Origin: Roseburia sp.
GTDB lineage: Bacteria; Bacillota; Clostridia; Lachnospirales; Lachnospiraceae
NCBI GenBank assembly: GCA_017937095.1
Contig: JAGBEG010000010.1
Coordinates: forward strand, 1 to 64,000
Direction of reading: 5' to 3'
DNA length: 64,000 nucleotides
The notes beneath the pieces are model-generated. The model did not search any database. It had not been told where the DNA came from and saw nothing but the letters and a program-made list of their open reading frames with translations. Position numbers and translations under genes: made by a program. Numbering within the stretch: position 1 is the stretch's first letter; each line of letters opens with the position of its first letter. Below, in pieces: positions 42,613-50,619 of this stretch.

Positions 42613-42742
42613 CACCGCAGTGCGAACTCGCGAACATAGTTCGCTCGTTCACGGGCGTTCGCCCTATCAATCCGCAAAGAAACAAATATCTTCGTGCAAG
42701 CACGGATATTTGTTTCTTCACGTCTTGGCACTGCTCATTGCT
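42613..42742 (-). ncRNA. Conserved leader RNA (family B), copy upstream of the nitrite/sulfite reductase
   Basis: Same orientation relative to its gene as the argS copy. Shared 85-nt block at 42742-42658 (two differences), GCAGTGC (42734-42728 on the minus strand) able to pair with GCACTGC (42623-42617), AAACAAATATC/GATATTTGTTT hairpin (42715-42680) with a broken T tract (TTTCTTT). The middle differs in sequence but keeps hairpins: GGGCG-AA-CGCCC and GCGAAC-TAT-GTTCGC. Confidence 0.65.
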
Positions 42743-42751
42743 TTCCTGTAC

Positions 42752-42757
42752 ATTATA
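42752..42757 (-). promoter_or_regulatory. -10 element of the reductase leader promoter
   Basis: Minus strand TATAAT preceded by TGG (extended -10 pattern TGN-TATAAT). No good -35 17 bp upstream. Nine nt lie between it and the first base of the family B leader, against ten at argS. Confidence 0.55.
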
Positions 42758-42857
42758 CCATGCCCGTTTTTTTTATTCTATAAAGTATGAAAAAATATAC
42801 AAAGCGGATTGCGGGATTATGGGGATAGGTTTTCCGGAAATCTTTTTAAAAATTCCA

Positions 42858-42886
42858 GTCATAAAAAATAAGACAAGTCATAGAAT
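42858..42886 (+). promoter_or_regulatory. SigE-type promoter of the spoIIIA operon
   Basis: TCATAAA at the -35 (42859-42865), 15-nt spacer after TCATA, -10 CATAGAAT (42879-42886), close to the Bacillus SigE consensus (ATA-type -35, CATACAAT-like -10). spoIIIA is SigE-dependent in Bacillus. Confidence 0.65.
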
Positions 42887-42926
42887 TAGACATAGCAAAA
42901 AGGGAGGGAAGGAGGCAAAACGGTGC

Positions 42927-43880
42927 ATGGAGATTGCAAAAATTTTTCCGGGGCATATGCGGGAGGCGCTTGCCAGGGACGATTGGCAGGAGGGATTGGA
43001 GGAGATTCGCGTCCGTGTGGGACAGCCTGTGGAATTTTTTTATGATATGGGGTGTAAATATCTGCTGCGGACGGAGACGGGCAGCGTGTTTGCCGGGGCG
43101 CTGCCCGGAGAAGCAGACAGGCAGGAGAGCGGCATGAGCATGACGGATATTACAGAAATGCTCAATTATATCAGCAATTATTCGCTCTATGCGTACAGCG
43201 AGGAACTAAAACAGGGGTATATCACGATCGAAGGGGGACACCGCATCGGGCTGGCGGGAAGCGTGGCGCGGGAAAACGGGAAAATTTCCGGTCTGCATCA
43301 TGTGGCTTTTTTAAATATCCGTATTGCGCATGAGAAAAAGGGATGCGCAGAGGAAATCATGCGTTTTATACGAAACGGGGAGAGCGTATATAACACGCTG
43401 GTTCTCTCCGAGCCCGGGGCGGGAAAGACGACGCTTTTAAGAGACTGCATCCGGCAGCTTTCGGAGGGAACGGGGGATGCGGACGGAATGAAGGTCTGCG
43501 TTGTGGACGAGCGCTCGGAGATTGCGGCGTCTCACCTTGGCGTACCGCAGAACGATCTGGGACCGCGGACGGATGTCCTTGACGGCTGCGGCAAGCCGGA
43601 GGGAATGCGGATGCTGCTGCGCGCAATGTCGCCGCAGGTGATCGCGGTGGATGAGCTTGGAGGCGAGGAGGATTTCCTTGCGGTGGAGCAGGCGCTCTAT
43701 TCCGGGAGCAGAGTCATCGGTACGATCCATGCGGGAAGCGTCCGCGAGCTTTCGGAGAAGCCCTTTTTACAAAAATGGGTGGAAAAGCGGATGTTCGGGC
43801 GCTACATATGGATCAGGCGTATGGCGGACGGCAGGCGGTGTACGCAGGTGTTCGATGCACAGATGGAGAGATTATGTTAA
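42927..43880 (+). CDS. spoIIIAA: Stage III sporulation protein AA (ATPase)
   Basis: 317 aa AAA+/secretion-ATPase-like protein. N-terminal LEEIRVRVGQPVEFF and ISNYSLYAYSEELKQGYITIEGGHRIGLAG are family hallmarks; Walker A is EPGAGKTTLLRD, with a Walker B-like QVIAVDELGGEED. Powers the SpoIIIA-SpoIIQ channel between mother cell and forespore. Start ATG 42927 lies 11 nt after AAGGAGG; longer frames would run through the promoter and repeat DNA. Overlaps spoIIIAB by 7 nt. Confidence 0.95.
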   Translation: MEIAKIFPGHMREALARDDWQEGLEEIRVRVGQPVEFFYDMGCKYLLRTETGSVFAGALPGEADRQESGMSMTDITEMLNYISNYSLYAYSEELKQGYITIEGGHRIGLAGSVARENGKISGLHHVAFLNIRIAHEKKGCAEEIMRFIRNGESVYNTLVLSEPGAGKTTLLRDCIRQLSEGTGDADGMKVCVVDERSEIAASHLGVPQNDLGPRTDVLDGCGKPEGMRMLLRAMSPQVIAVDELGGEEDFLAVEQALYSGSRVIGTIHAGSVRELSEKPFLQKWVEKRMFGRYIWIRRMADGRRCTQVFDAQMERLC

Positions 43881-44392
43881 AGATCATCGGGAGTATTTTA
43901 ATCGTTACGGCAGCCGTCGGAATTGCAGGGAGCATCCGAAGGGAGCTGGCGGACCACCTCACCGTGTTGTACGAGCTTCGGAGACTTTTTGTGGACTTAT
44001 CGTGTGCCGGAAACGGCACGCTGCAGCCGGTAGAAGTTCTGCTGGGCTGCTTTGTGCGCACGCAGGATGCCCGTCTGAATGATATCTGCGGGGAGATTGC
44101 AGAGCGGCTGATGGAAAAGCGTGAAGGGCAGGGCGAAGAGGTGTGGAGAAAGGTGTTTGCGGCCGGCAGGAAAGAACTCGGACTCTCCGCCGAGGAAGGG
44201 GAACTGATTGAGGATGCGGGCAGCGCCTTTTTTGGGAAAAGCCTTGAGGAGAACAAAAGACGGCTTTCCCTCACACTGGAGCGGCTGGATTTTCTGATTG
44301 AGACGGCAAGGCGCGAGCAGAAGGAAAAGCAGAAGGTATATGGGATGGTCAGCATCTTAGGCGGACTTATGCTGGTAATCCTGCTGGTATAA
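43874..44392 (+). CDS. spoIIIAB: Stage III sporulation protein AB
   Basis: 172 aa with a membrane segment at each end (LKIIGSILIVTAAVGIAGSI; VYGMVSILGGLMLVILLV) and a helical, type II secretion GspF-like middle (LTVLYELRRLFVDLSCA...LGLSAEEGELIEDAGSAFFGKSLEENKRRLSLTLERLD). Translation is coupled to spoIIIAA through the 7-nt overlap. Confidence 0.92.
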   Translation: MLKIIGSILIVTAAVGIAGSIRRELADHLTVLYELRRLFVDLSCAGNGTLQPVEVLLGCFVRTQDARLNDICGEIAERLMEKREGQGEEVWRKVFAAGRKELGLSAEEGELIEDAGSAFFGKSLEENKRRLSLTLERLDFLIETARREQKEKQKVYGMVSILGGLMLVILLV

Positions 44393-44427
44393 ATACAAGA
44401 CAAGGGAAAGAGAGAGGATGCCAAGCG

Positions 44428-44622
44428 ATGAGCGTAAATTTGATATTTAAGATAGCGGCAGTCGGGATTCTTGTGACAGTCATCAGCCAGGTGCTAAAGC
44501 ACAGCGGCAGGGAGGAACATGCATTTCTGACAAGCCTTGCGGGACTTATCATCGTACTGTTCTGGATTGTGCCGTATATTTATGAGTTGTTTGAAACGAT
44601 GCAGTCTCTGTTCGCGCTGTAG
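44428..44622 (+). CDS. spoIIIAC: Stage III sporulation protein AC
   Basis: 64 aa with two membrane segments, VNLIFKIAAVGILVTVISQVLK and FLTSLAGLIIVLFWIVPYIYELF. Length, topology and operon position identify SpoIIIAC. Confidence 0.93.
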   Translation: MSVNLIFKIAAVGILVTVISQVLKHSGREEHAFLTSLAGLIIVLFWIVPYIYELFETMQSLFAL

Positions 44623-44666
44623 ACATTTATTCTTTGGCATGGTTTGTCTGGGGCGGGGAGGGTTCG

Positions 44667-45050
44667 ATGGATATAGTTAAAATTGCGATTCTGGGAATCG
44701 CCGGGGTACTGATTGCGCTCCCGCTCAAAAGAGAGAAGAGCGAGTACAGTACATTTATCGCGATGGTGGTCTGTATCTGTATTTTTGTCTATCTGCTGAC
44801 AAAGGTAGAGACGATTCTTAATTTTGTGGAAGAATTAAAGTCGGTCATCGTGGTGGACGGCAGATATATCGGGCTGGTCGTAAAGATGGTGGGAATTACA
44901 TATGTAGCGGAATTTGCGACAAATATCTGTAAGGATGCGGGCTACGCGGCAATCGGAAGCCAGATTGAGATTTTTGCAAAATTATCCATTCTGGTCGTAA
45001 GCGTGCCGGTTCTGGGTGCGTTTCTGGAGACGATAGGGAGCTTTTTATGA
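44667..45050 (+). CDS. spoIIIAD: Stage III sporulation protein AD
   Basis: 127 aa, three to four membrane segments, related to SpoIIIAC in its second half (YVAEFATNICKDAGYAAIGSQIEIFAKLSILVVSVPVL). Start ATG 44667 behind GGGAGGG; the longer frame from 44634 lacks a ribosome site. Overlaps spoIIIAE by 4 nt (ATGA). Confidence 0.92.
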   Translation: MDIVKIAILGIAGVLIALPLKREKSEYSTFIAMVVCICIFVYLLTKVETILNFVEELKSVIVVDGRYIGLVVKMVGITYVAEFATNICKDAGYAAIGSQIEIFAKLSILVVSVPVLGAFLETIGSFL

Positions 45051-46240
45051 GAAAAAACAGTGTGGCGGCAGTATGCCTTTTCATTCTTTTGATTCTGCTC
45101 ATTCCATCTCCGGTGCTGGCGGCGGAAACAGACGGAAGGATGGGGGAGACGCCGGAGGAGACGGGAGAGGGGTATCTGGACCGTTTTATGGGGGAACTCG
45201 ACTTTACGGAACTGGACGAGCTGATCGACACGGAGCTTTTCCCCGCGCAGCAGGAGAAGATCCGTTTTTCCGATGTGGTGGAGAAGCTTTTGACCGACGG
45301 CGCGGATGGGTTTGACGCATCCATCGTAAAGGAATGGATTTTTGACGCATTGTTTTACGAGATGGACGCAGGAAAAACGCTTATGGTCGAGGCCGTGCTG
45401 CTTGCGGTAGGCTTTTCGTTGTTAAAAAATTTCTCGGGCGCGTTTAAGCAGGCGTACATATCGGAAATCTGTTTTCTGCTCGTGTACGGTATTCTTGCAG
45501 TGCTGCTGCTGCAATCTTTCGCCATTTTTGAAGAGATTGCAGCAGAGGCGATTTCCGGCAGCGTGGATTTTATGAAGGCGCTGATACCGACCTTCTGCGT
45601 CAGTATGGTGTTCTCGTCGGGACCGGAATCCTCGGCAGGATTTTATCAGCTCGCGTTTCTTGTGATCTATCTGGTACAATGGCTGTTTTTGAAGGTCCTG
45701 ATTCCGCTCATACAGATTTATGTGGTGCTTGAGCTGTTCAATCATTTCTTCGAGGATGAAAAGTTCCAGAATCTCACGGAACTCGTGTACGGAGCCGTAA
45801 ACTGGGGGATGAAGAGCGCGGGGGTGCTTGTGCTCGGGCTAAATGCGGTTCAGAGTATGCTGTCTCCTGCAAAGGACCGTTTGACGAGCGGCGCGGTAAG
45901 TCAGGCGGCGGCGTTCGTTCCGGGGGTCGGGAATCTGTTGAACGGGGTGGGCGAACTGATTCTGGGCGCGGGTATTTTGATCAAGAATTGTGTGGGCGTT
46001 GCGGCGCTGCTGTTTCTGCTCGTGATAGGACTTGCCCCGGTGTTAAAGATACTCGGGATGTCCGTCATCTATAAGCTTGCGGCAGCCGTCTCTGAGCCTG
46101 TGGCGGACAAACGGATTGCGGGATGTATGCGGGGAATGGCACAGGGAGGAATGTTGTATCTGAAGCTGGTAATCTACTGCCTTGCGCTGTTCTTCGTGAC
46201 GATAGCGCTCACGACGGCGGCGTCAGGATTTATGCGTTAG
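45047..46240 (+). CDS. spoIIIAE: Stage III sporulation protein AE
   Basis: 397 aa polytopic membrane protein with a signal-like N-terminus (AAVCLFILLILLIPSPVLA), an acidic extracellular stretch (about 25-100) and about seven membrane segments. Typical regions: GAVNWGMKSAGVLVLGLNAVQSMLSPAKDRLTSGAVSQAAAFVPGVGNLLNGVGELILGAGILIKNCVG. Part of the channel core with AA and AG. Confidence 0.94.
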   Translation: MRKNSVAAVCLFILLILLIPSPVLAAETDGRMGETPEETGEGYLDRFMGELDFTELDELIDTELFPAQQEKIRFSDVVEKLLTDGADGFDASIVKEWIFDALFYEMDAGKTLMVEAVLLAVGFSLLKNFSGAFKQAYISEICFLLVYGILAVLLLQSFAIFEEIAAEAISGSVDFMKALIPTFCVSMVFSSGPESSAGFYQLAFLVIYLVQWLFLKVLIPLIQIYVVLELFNHFFEDEKFQNLTELVYGAVNWGMKSAGVLVLGLNAVQSMLSPAKDRLTSGAVSQAAAFVPGVGNLLNGVGELILGAGILIKNCVGVAALLFLLVIGLAPVLKILGMSVIYKLAAAVSEPVADKRIAGCMRGMAQGGMLYLKLVIYCLALFFVTIALTTAASGFMR

Positions 46241-46269
46241 GCGGCAAAGAGGTTGAAAGGAGGTGGCAC

Positions 46270-46839
46270 ATGCTTTCGTATATCAGAGGATTTATCGTAC
46301 TGTTCGTACTGCTTGCGCTGCTTATGTATCTGCCGCCGGGAAAGGAATATCAGAAATATATCCGTTTTTTTGCGCAGCTATTGCTTGCGCTCTCCATTTT
46401 GTCGCCGTTCTTTTCAATCGTCTGCGGAAATGAGGAATTTATGGATAAGATCGCATATGAAGAATTTATGGAAAATCTGGATGAATTATCGCGCGATACA
46501 CAGAAAATCGAGTATATGCAGAATGATTACTACAGGGAGGAGTACGAATTTGTAATCGCGCAGGATGTGCGGCAGACGGCGGGGCAGATGCTTTCGGAAT
46601 ACGGGCTTTTTGCACAGGACGTGACGGTGCGGATGGGAGAGGATTACACGATTGAGGAGATAAATGTACAGATCGCCGAAATGGAGGCGGATGATATCAG
46701 GGTCGGGGAGATTCTGATTTCGGGGGATGCAAAGGAAAAAGAGGATGACGCCGTCTATGCCGGATTAAGGCAGCGGCTTGCGGATTACTATCAGATGGAA
46801 GAGAAACAGATTAAGATACAGTACGCGAATGCGGGATAG
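46270..46839 (+). CDS. spoIIIAF: Stage III sporulation protein AF
   Basis: 189 aa. Two N-terminal membrane segments (YIRGFIVLFVLLALLMYLPPG; YIRFFAQLLLALSILSPFF), then a soluble ring-building-like domain. Start ATG 46270 behind AGGAGG; the longer frame overlaps spoIIIAE. Confidence 0.92.
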   Translation: MLSYIRGFIVLFVLLALLMYLPPGKEYQKYIRFFAQLLLALSILSPFFSIVCGNEEFMDKIAYEEFMENLDELSRDTQKIEYMQNDYYREEYEFVIAQDVRQTAGQMLSEYGLFAQDVTVRMGEDYTIEEINVQIAEMEADDIRVGEILISGDAKEKEDDAVYAGLRQRLADYYQMEEKQIKIQYANAG

Positions 46840-46847
46840 GAGGGAGT

Positions 46848-47501
46848 ATGCCGTCTAAATTAAAGGAATTTATCGAACAGGGAAAATGGAAGCAGATGAA
46901 AAAAAGCGACTGGGCAGTGCTGGCGCTGGTGGGGATTCTGCTGCTCGTTGTAGCGATGCCGCTTGGAGAAAAAGAAAAGACAAATGAAAACGGGATGCCT
47001 GCCGTTGTCAATACAGAGGGGGAAAACGGCGGGCAGCAGGGGAGCGGGATGGGAAGCGGGAGTGCGGGCGGCAACGCCCGGGATATGGGACAGGAGGAGT
47101 ATGTAGAATATCTGGAGGAAAAGCTTACAAAGGTACTGTCACAGATGGATGGCGTCGGAAAGGTGGAGGTGATGCTCACTGTTTCCGATGCGGGTGAGTC
47201 TGTCGTGGAGAAGGACAAAAAGGCAGAGAGTACGGTGACCTCCGAGAATGACAGCGGCGGGGGCACGCGCACAGTGACAGAGAGCAGCAGTGAGGGTACA
47301 ACGGTTTATATTGAGACAGAGGATGGGACATATCCTTATATACAGAAGGAGAAACTGCCGACCGTCGAGGGCGTCGTCGTGGTGGCAGAGGGCGGGGGAA
47401 ATCCGGTCGTGGTTTCTGAGATTTCGGAATCCGTAAAGGCATTATTAAAGGTAGAGGCGCATAGGATTAGAGTAGTTAAGATGTGTTCCAAGGAGGAATA
47501 G
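46848..47501 (+). CDS. spoIIIAG: Stage III sporulation protein AG
   Basis: 217 aa. One membrane segment (WAVLALVGILLLVVAMPLG), a Gly-rich linker, then the ring-forming domain (EYLEEKLTKVLSQMDGVGKVEVMLTV ... YPYIQKEKLPTVEGVVVVAEGGGNPVVVSEISESVKALLKVEAHRI). SpoIIIAG makes the large channel ring in the intermembrane space; its domain resembles type III secretion ring proteins. Confidence 0.94.
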   Translation: MPSKLKEFIEQGKWKQMKKSDWAVLALVGILLLVVAMPLGEKEKTNENGMPAVVNTEGENGGQQGSGMGSGSAGGNARDMGQEEYVEYLEEKLTKVLSQMDGVGKVEVMLTVSDAGESVVEKDKKAESTVTSENDSGGGTRTVTESSSEGTTVYIETEDGTYPYIQKEKLPTVEGVVVVAEGGGNPVVVSEISESVKALLKVEAHRIRVVKMCSKEE

Positions 47502-47503
47502 AC

Positions 47504-48313
47504 GTGAAAAAAATATTTCGGAAAAACCAACTGGTGATTACGGCATTGGCACTTATGATTGCAGTAGCAGGCTATTTCAGCTACATGAATAATAACATGG
47601 AGGATGATCAGGTGACGGCTGAGGCGAGTGCCGGCGTGGATGTACTGGAAGGTGCGTATGAGATATCGGATGAAGATACGCTGATGGAAGGCGAGATTTT
47701 CACCGACGAGGGAACGGGTGAGGAGCTTGCAGTAGTAGAGGGCACGGAGACGGCTTCTGCAGATGAAGCGCAGTCAGATGCGGCGGCAGAGACAGCGCAG
47801 GGAGAGACGGCAGCAGACGCGGCAGAGACAGCAGACGCGGCAGAAGCGGCGGAGGTCGCAGCGAACGAGGACGGCGTCACCAATGTGGAAAATCCGGGTG
47901 AGGCGGTGCTTACAAGCACCTCAGTCGCCAATCTCGACTATGCGGCGGAGATGAAGCTGAACCGTGAGCAGATTCGTTCCAAGAATAAGGAGGCGCTGCT
48001 TGAAATCGTAAACAATACTTCCATCGAGGAAAGCTTAAAGCAGGACGCGGTAAACAAGATGATTGCAATGACCGATATTTCCGAGCGTGAGGCGGCAGCC
48101 GAAATGCTTTTGGAGGCAAAAGGCTTTACCGATGTGGTGGTGAGCATCACGGATGACAACTGCGACGTTGTCTTAAATATGGGGGAGGTCACGGATGCGA
48201 AGCGCGCGCAGGTCGAGGACATTGTAAAGCGCAAGACCAATATCTCGGCGGAGAAGATCGTAATTACTCCGATTGTAGTAGGAGAAGCGGACCAAGAGGC
48301 GGCTGCGGAGTAG
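47504..48313 (+). CDS. spoIIIAH: Stage III sporulation protein AH
   Basis: 269 aa from a GTG start behind AAGGAGG (7-nt spacing). One membrane segment (QLVITALALMIAVAGYFSYM), an acidic Ala/Glu/Asp/Thr low-complexity linker (about 70-130, with AETADAAEAAE repeats), then the YscJ-like ring domain (LNREQIRSKNKEALLEIVNNTSIEESLKQDAVNKM ... AKRAQVEDIVKRKTNISAEKIVITP). Pairs with forespore SpoIIQ to bridge the two membranes. The long acidic linker is a local peculiarity. Confidence 0.93.
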   Translation: MKKIFRKNQLVITALALMIAVAGYFSYMNNNMEDDQVTAEASAGVDVLEGAYEISDEDTLMEGEIFTDEGTGEELAVVEGTETASADEAQSDAAAETAQGETAADAAETADAAEAAEVAANEDGVTNVENPGEAVLTSTSVANLDYAAEMKLNREQIRSKNKEALLEIVNNTSIEESLKQDAVNKMIAMTDISEREAAAEMLLEAKGFTDVVVSITDDNCDVVLNMGEVTDAKRAQVEDIVKRKTNISAEKIVITPIVVGEADQEAAAE

Positions 48314-48332
48314 ACAGGCGCTTTCGGGCGCG

Positions 48333-48361
48333 AAAGTGCCAGGCAGTCTGGCACTTTTTTT
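48333..48361 (+). terminator. Terminator of the spoIIIA operon
   Basis: AAAGTGCCAG / CTGGCACTTT with a 5-nt loop and further T residues (to 48361); abuts family A copy 2. Confidence 0.9.
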
Positions 48362-48554
48362 GCTCTATAGGAAATACCGCGTTGCTGTGAAGCGTGAAAG
48401 TATTGATCCCTATAGAGCAAAAAGCCCTGCCGGGCAGGATGCGCACCTCGCGGAATGGAAGATAGCCGTAAACGGCACCGCTCGGGCGCGGCAAAGTGTG
48501 CTCCGCATGTAAGTTGAAGCAAATTCGCGAGAGTGTGCGAAGCACACTTTGTTC
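48362..48554 (+). repeat. Dispersed repeat family A, full copy 2 (193 bp)
   Basis: Same length and layout as the copy at 29488. The opening helix is GCTCTATAG / CTATAGAGC (48362-48370, 48410-48418) where copy 1 has ACTCTATAG / CTATAGAGT, a compensatory change. Mini-hairpins GCCC-TGCC-GGGC and GCCG-TAAA-CGGC and the terminal AAGTGTGC/GCACACTT region are kept. Directly follows a terminator. Confidence 0.85.
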
Positions 48555-48654
48555 CAGCAGGAAATCGTGTCCCCAATCCCTCAAATGATAAAAAATGCTG
48601 GTAAAAAGGCAGGATATATAGTATAATCCGTTCATGATAGCCATTACAGCTAAA

Positions 48655-48835
48655 TACGCATAAGGTGCCGGAAGACAAGTGATTTGTCGTTCTGGTGAAA
48701 AGGGAAACAGGTGCAAATCCTGTACGAACTCGTCACTGTGATAAGGGAGCTTCGGCAAATACGTCACTGATGCAAATCGGGAAGACTGCCGCAGGCGTTG
48801 AACTTTCAGCCAGGAGACCTGCCTTGTGTGAAGAA
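48655..48835 (+). ncRNA. Cobalamin riboswitch
   Basis: Conserved AdoCbl-riboswitch elements in order: AGGTGCC near 48663, AGGGAAACAGGTGCAAATCC (48701-48720), GTCACTG near 48734, and the B12 box AGCCAGGAGACCTGCC (48808-48823). A -10 TATAAT lies upstream at 48622-48627. It controls the cobalamin operon that begins at cbiP, very probably through the terminator that follows. Confidence 0.93.
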
Positions 48836-48901
48836 GAAACAGCCACGAGTAACTGGTCTGGTAATACATAGACGGGGATATCATACCCACGACTAACGCT
48901 G

Positions 48902-48934
48902 CCTCCATGCCATTTGTGGCATGGAGGTTTTTTT
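48902..48934 (+). terminator. Riboswitch-controlled terminator
   Basis: CCTCCATGCCA / TGGCATGGAGG with loop TTTG, then T7. It is the expression platform of the B12 riboswitch: ligand binding should favour this hairpin and stop transcription. Confidence 0.88.
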
Positions 48935-49061
48935 GCGCGAATATGCAGAGGAAGATAACCGGGAATGCGACTGCTTCTGCTTGCAGAAAAGCAGGCACAT
49001 TCCCGGTTATCTGACGAGCAACGCGAGTCTCAGACTTTGTCTGAGACCTGCATATTTGCGC
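48935..49061 (+). ncRNA. Three-way-junction RNA structure between riboswitch terminator and cbiP
   Basis: Outer helix 48935-48948 with 49048-49061 (14 bp, one G-U); arm 1 AGATAACCGGGAATG (48953-48967) with CATTCCCGGTTATCT (48998-49012), 15 perfect bp, continued by a CTGCTTCTGC/GCAG..AAGCAG inner helix; arm 2 GTCTCAGAC-TTT-GTCTGAGAC (49027-49047). Only about 20 of 127 nt are unpaired outside loops. No known RNA family recognised; a small palindromic insertion element is the alternative. Confidence 0.65.
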
Positions 49062-49089
49062 AAAATTCAACCGTATAAGAGGAGAACAC

Positions 49090-50592
49090 ATGGCAAAACG
49101 TATCATGATACAGGGGACGATGTCGGCTGCGGGCAAGAGCCTGCTTGTGGCGGGGCTTTGCCGGATTTTTAAGCAGGATGGATACCGCGTCGCACCGTTT
49201 AAATCACAGAATATGGCGTTAAATTCCTTTATCACGGGCGAAGGGCTTGAGATGGGACGCGCGCAGGTCATGCAGGCGGAGGCGGCGGGAATAGCGCCGT
49301 CGGTCTTCATGAACCCCATTTTGTTAAAGCCGACGAACGATACCGGTTCGCAGGTCATCGTAAACGGCGAGGTCGTCGGCAATATGAGCGCAAGGGAATA
49401 TTTTGCGTACAAGAAAAAACTGATTCCCGACATTCTTGCTGCCTGCCGGAAGTTAGAGGAGCAGGCGGATATCATTGTGATCGAGGGGGCGGGCAGCCCT
49501 GCGGAGATCAATCTTAAGGAAAACGACATTGTAAATATGGGACTGGCGGAGCTTTTGGACGCTCCGGTGTTCATTGTCGGCGATATTGACCGGGGAGGCG
49601 TGTTCGCACAGCTTTTGGGAACGCAGCTTTTACTGGAGGAGAGGGAGCGCGCGCGCGTAAAAGGATTTATCATCAATAAATTCCGCGGCGATCTTTCCAT
49701 ATTAACGCCGGGAATAGAGATGTTGGAGGAGAAGGGCGGCATTCCCGTAGTCGGTGTCGTGCCTTATATGCAGATTTCGCTGGAGGACGAGGACAGCCTT
49801 ACGACACGCTTTGCGGCGCCAACGGCGCAGGGGGAAGGGCTGATTGATATTGCGGTGATCCGGTTCCCGCGCATTGCCAATTTTACGGATTTTTCCGTAT
49901 TCGAGCAGTTCGGGGACGTTTCCCTCAGGTATGTCGATTCCGTGGAAAAGTTGGGAAATCCCGATATGATTCTCCTTCCGGGGAGCAAGAATACGATGGA
50001 GGATTTAAAGTGGATGCGCCAGAACGGGTTGGAAGCAGCCATTAAAAAGCGCCGGAATGATATCCCGATTTTCGGCATCTGCGGCGGTTATCAGATGCTT
50101 GGGGAGCGAATCGAGGATCCGCACGGCGTGGAGTACGGCGGTGTGATTCGCGGGATGGAGCTGCTTCCGGTCAAAACGACGCTGATGGAGCAAAAGACCA
50201 GAAGCCAGGTGACGGGAGAAATCCTTTGCGGCGCGCTTGCCGGAATGGAACTCGCCGGGTATGAAATCCATATGGGAAAAAGCGAGCGTACCGCGTCGTG
50301 CGCTGCACTTTGCCGTATTACAGACCGGATGACCGGGGAGGTAAAAGAGGACGGTGCGGTCTGCGGAACTGTCTGCGGCACTTATGTACACGGCATTTTC
50401 GACTATGGAACAATCGCGGGAAAGCTGATCGAATTTCTGGCAGCGCGCAAGGGGATTGCGTGGAATGAGCAGGACGGCGCGGACTATGCGGGGTTTAAGG
50501 AACAACAGTATGATCTGCTTGCGGATACGCTGCGGGAATATCTCGATATGAAAGCAGTGTACCGCGTGTTGGAGACACAGTCAGAGAACTGA
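49090..50592 (+). CDS. cbiP: Cobyric acid synthase
   Basis: 500 aa glutamine amidotransferase that amidates four carboxylates of adenosyl-cobyrinic acid a,c-diamide. N-terminal ATP-binding dethiobiotin synthetase-like domain ([37 protein letters not shown]), C-terminal class I amidotransferase domain with [10 protein letters not shown] (nucleophile Cys) and YVHGIFD. First gene of the operon; ribosome site AGAGGAG. Confidence 0.96.
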   Translation: MAKRIMIQGTMSAAGKSLLVAGLCRIFKQDGYRVAPFKSQNMALNSFITGEGLEMGRAQVMQAEAAGIAPSVFMNPILLKPTNDTGSQVIVNGEVVGNMSAREYFAYKKKLIPDILAACRKLEEQADIIVIEGAGSPAEINLKENDIVNMGLAELLDAPVFIVGDIDRGGVFAQLLGTQLLLEERERARVKGFIINKFRGDLSILTPGIEMLEEKGGIPVVGVVPYMQISLEDEDSLTTRFAAPTAQGEGLIDIAVIRFPRIANFTDFSVFEQFGDVSLRYVDSVEKLGNPDMILLPGSKNTMEDLKWMRQNGLEAAIKKRRNDIPIFGICGGYQMLGERIEDPHGVEYGGVIRGMELLPVKTTLMEQKTRSQVTGEILCGALAGMELAGYEIHMGKSERTASCAALCRITDRMTGEVKEDGAVCGTVCGTYVHGIFDYGTIAGKLIEFLAARKGIAWNEQDGADYAGFKEQQYDLLADTLREYLDMKAVYRVLETQSEN

Positions 50593-50619
50593 CAGAATCA
50601 TGCAAGAGGAAGAAATTAT

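Noticed and set aside
48264-49742. Long minus-strand open frame (492 aa) antisense to spoIIIAH end, riboswitch and cbiP
   Set aside because: It crosses a terminator, a dispersed repeat, the B12 riboswitch and the cbiP coding region, has no recognisable domains and reflects the GC-biased third positions of the plus-strand genes.
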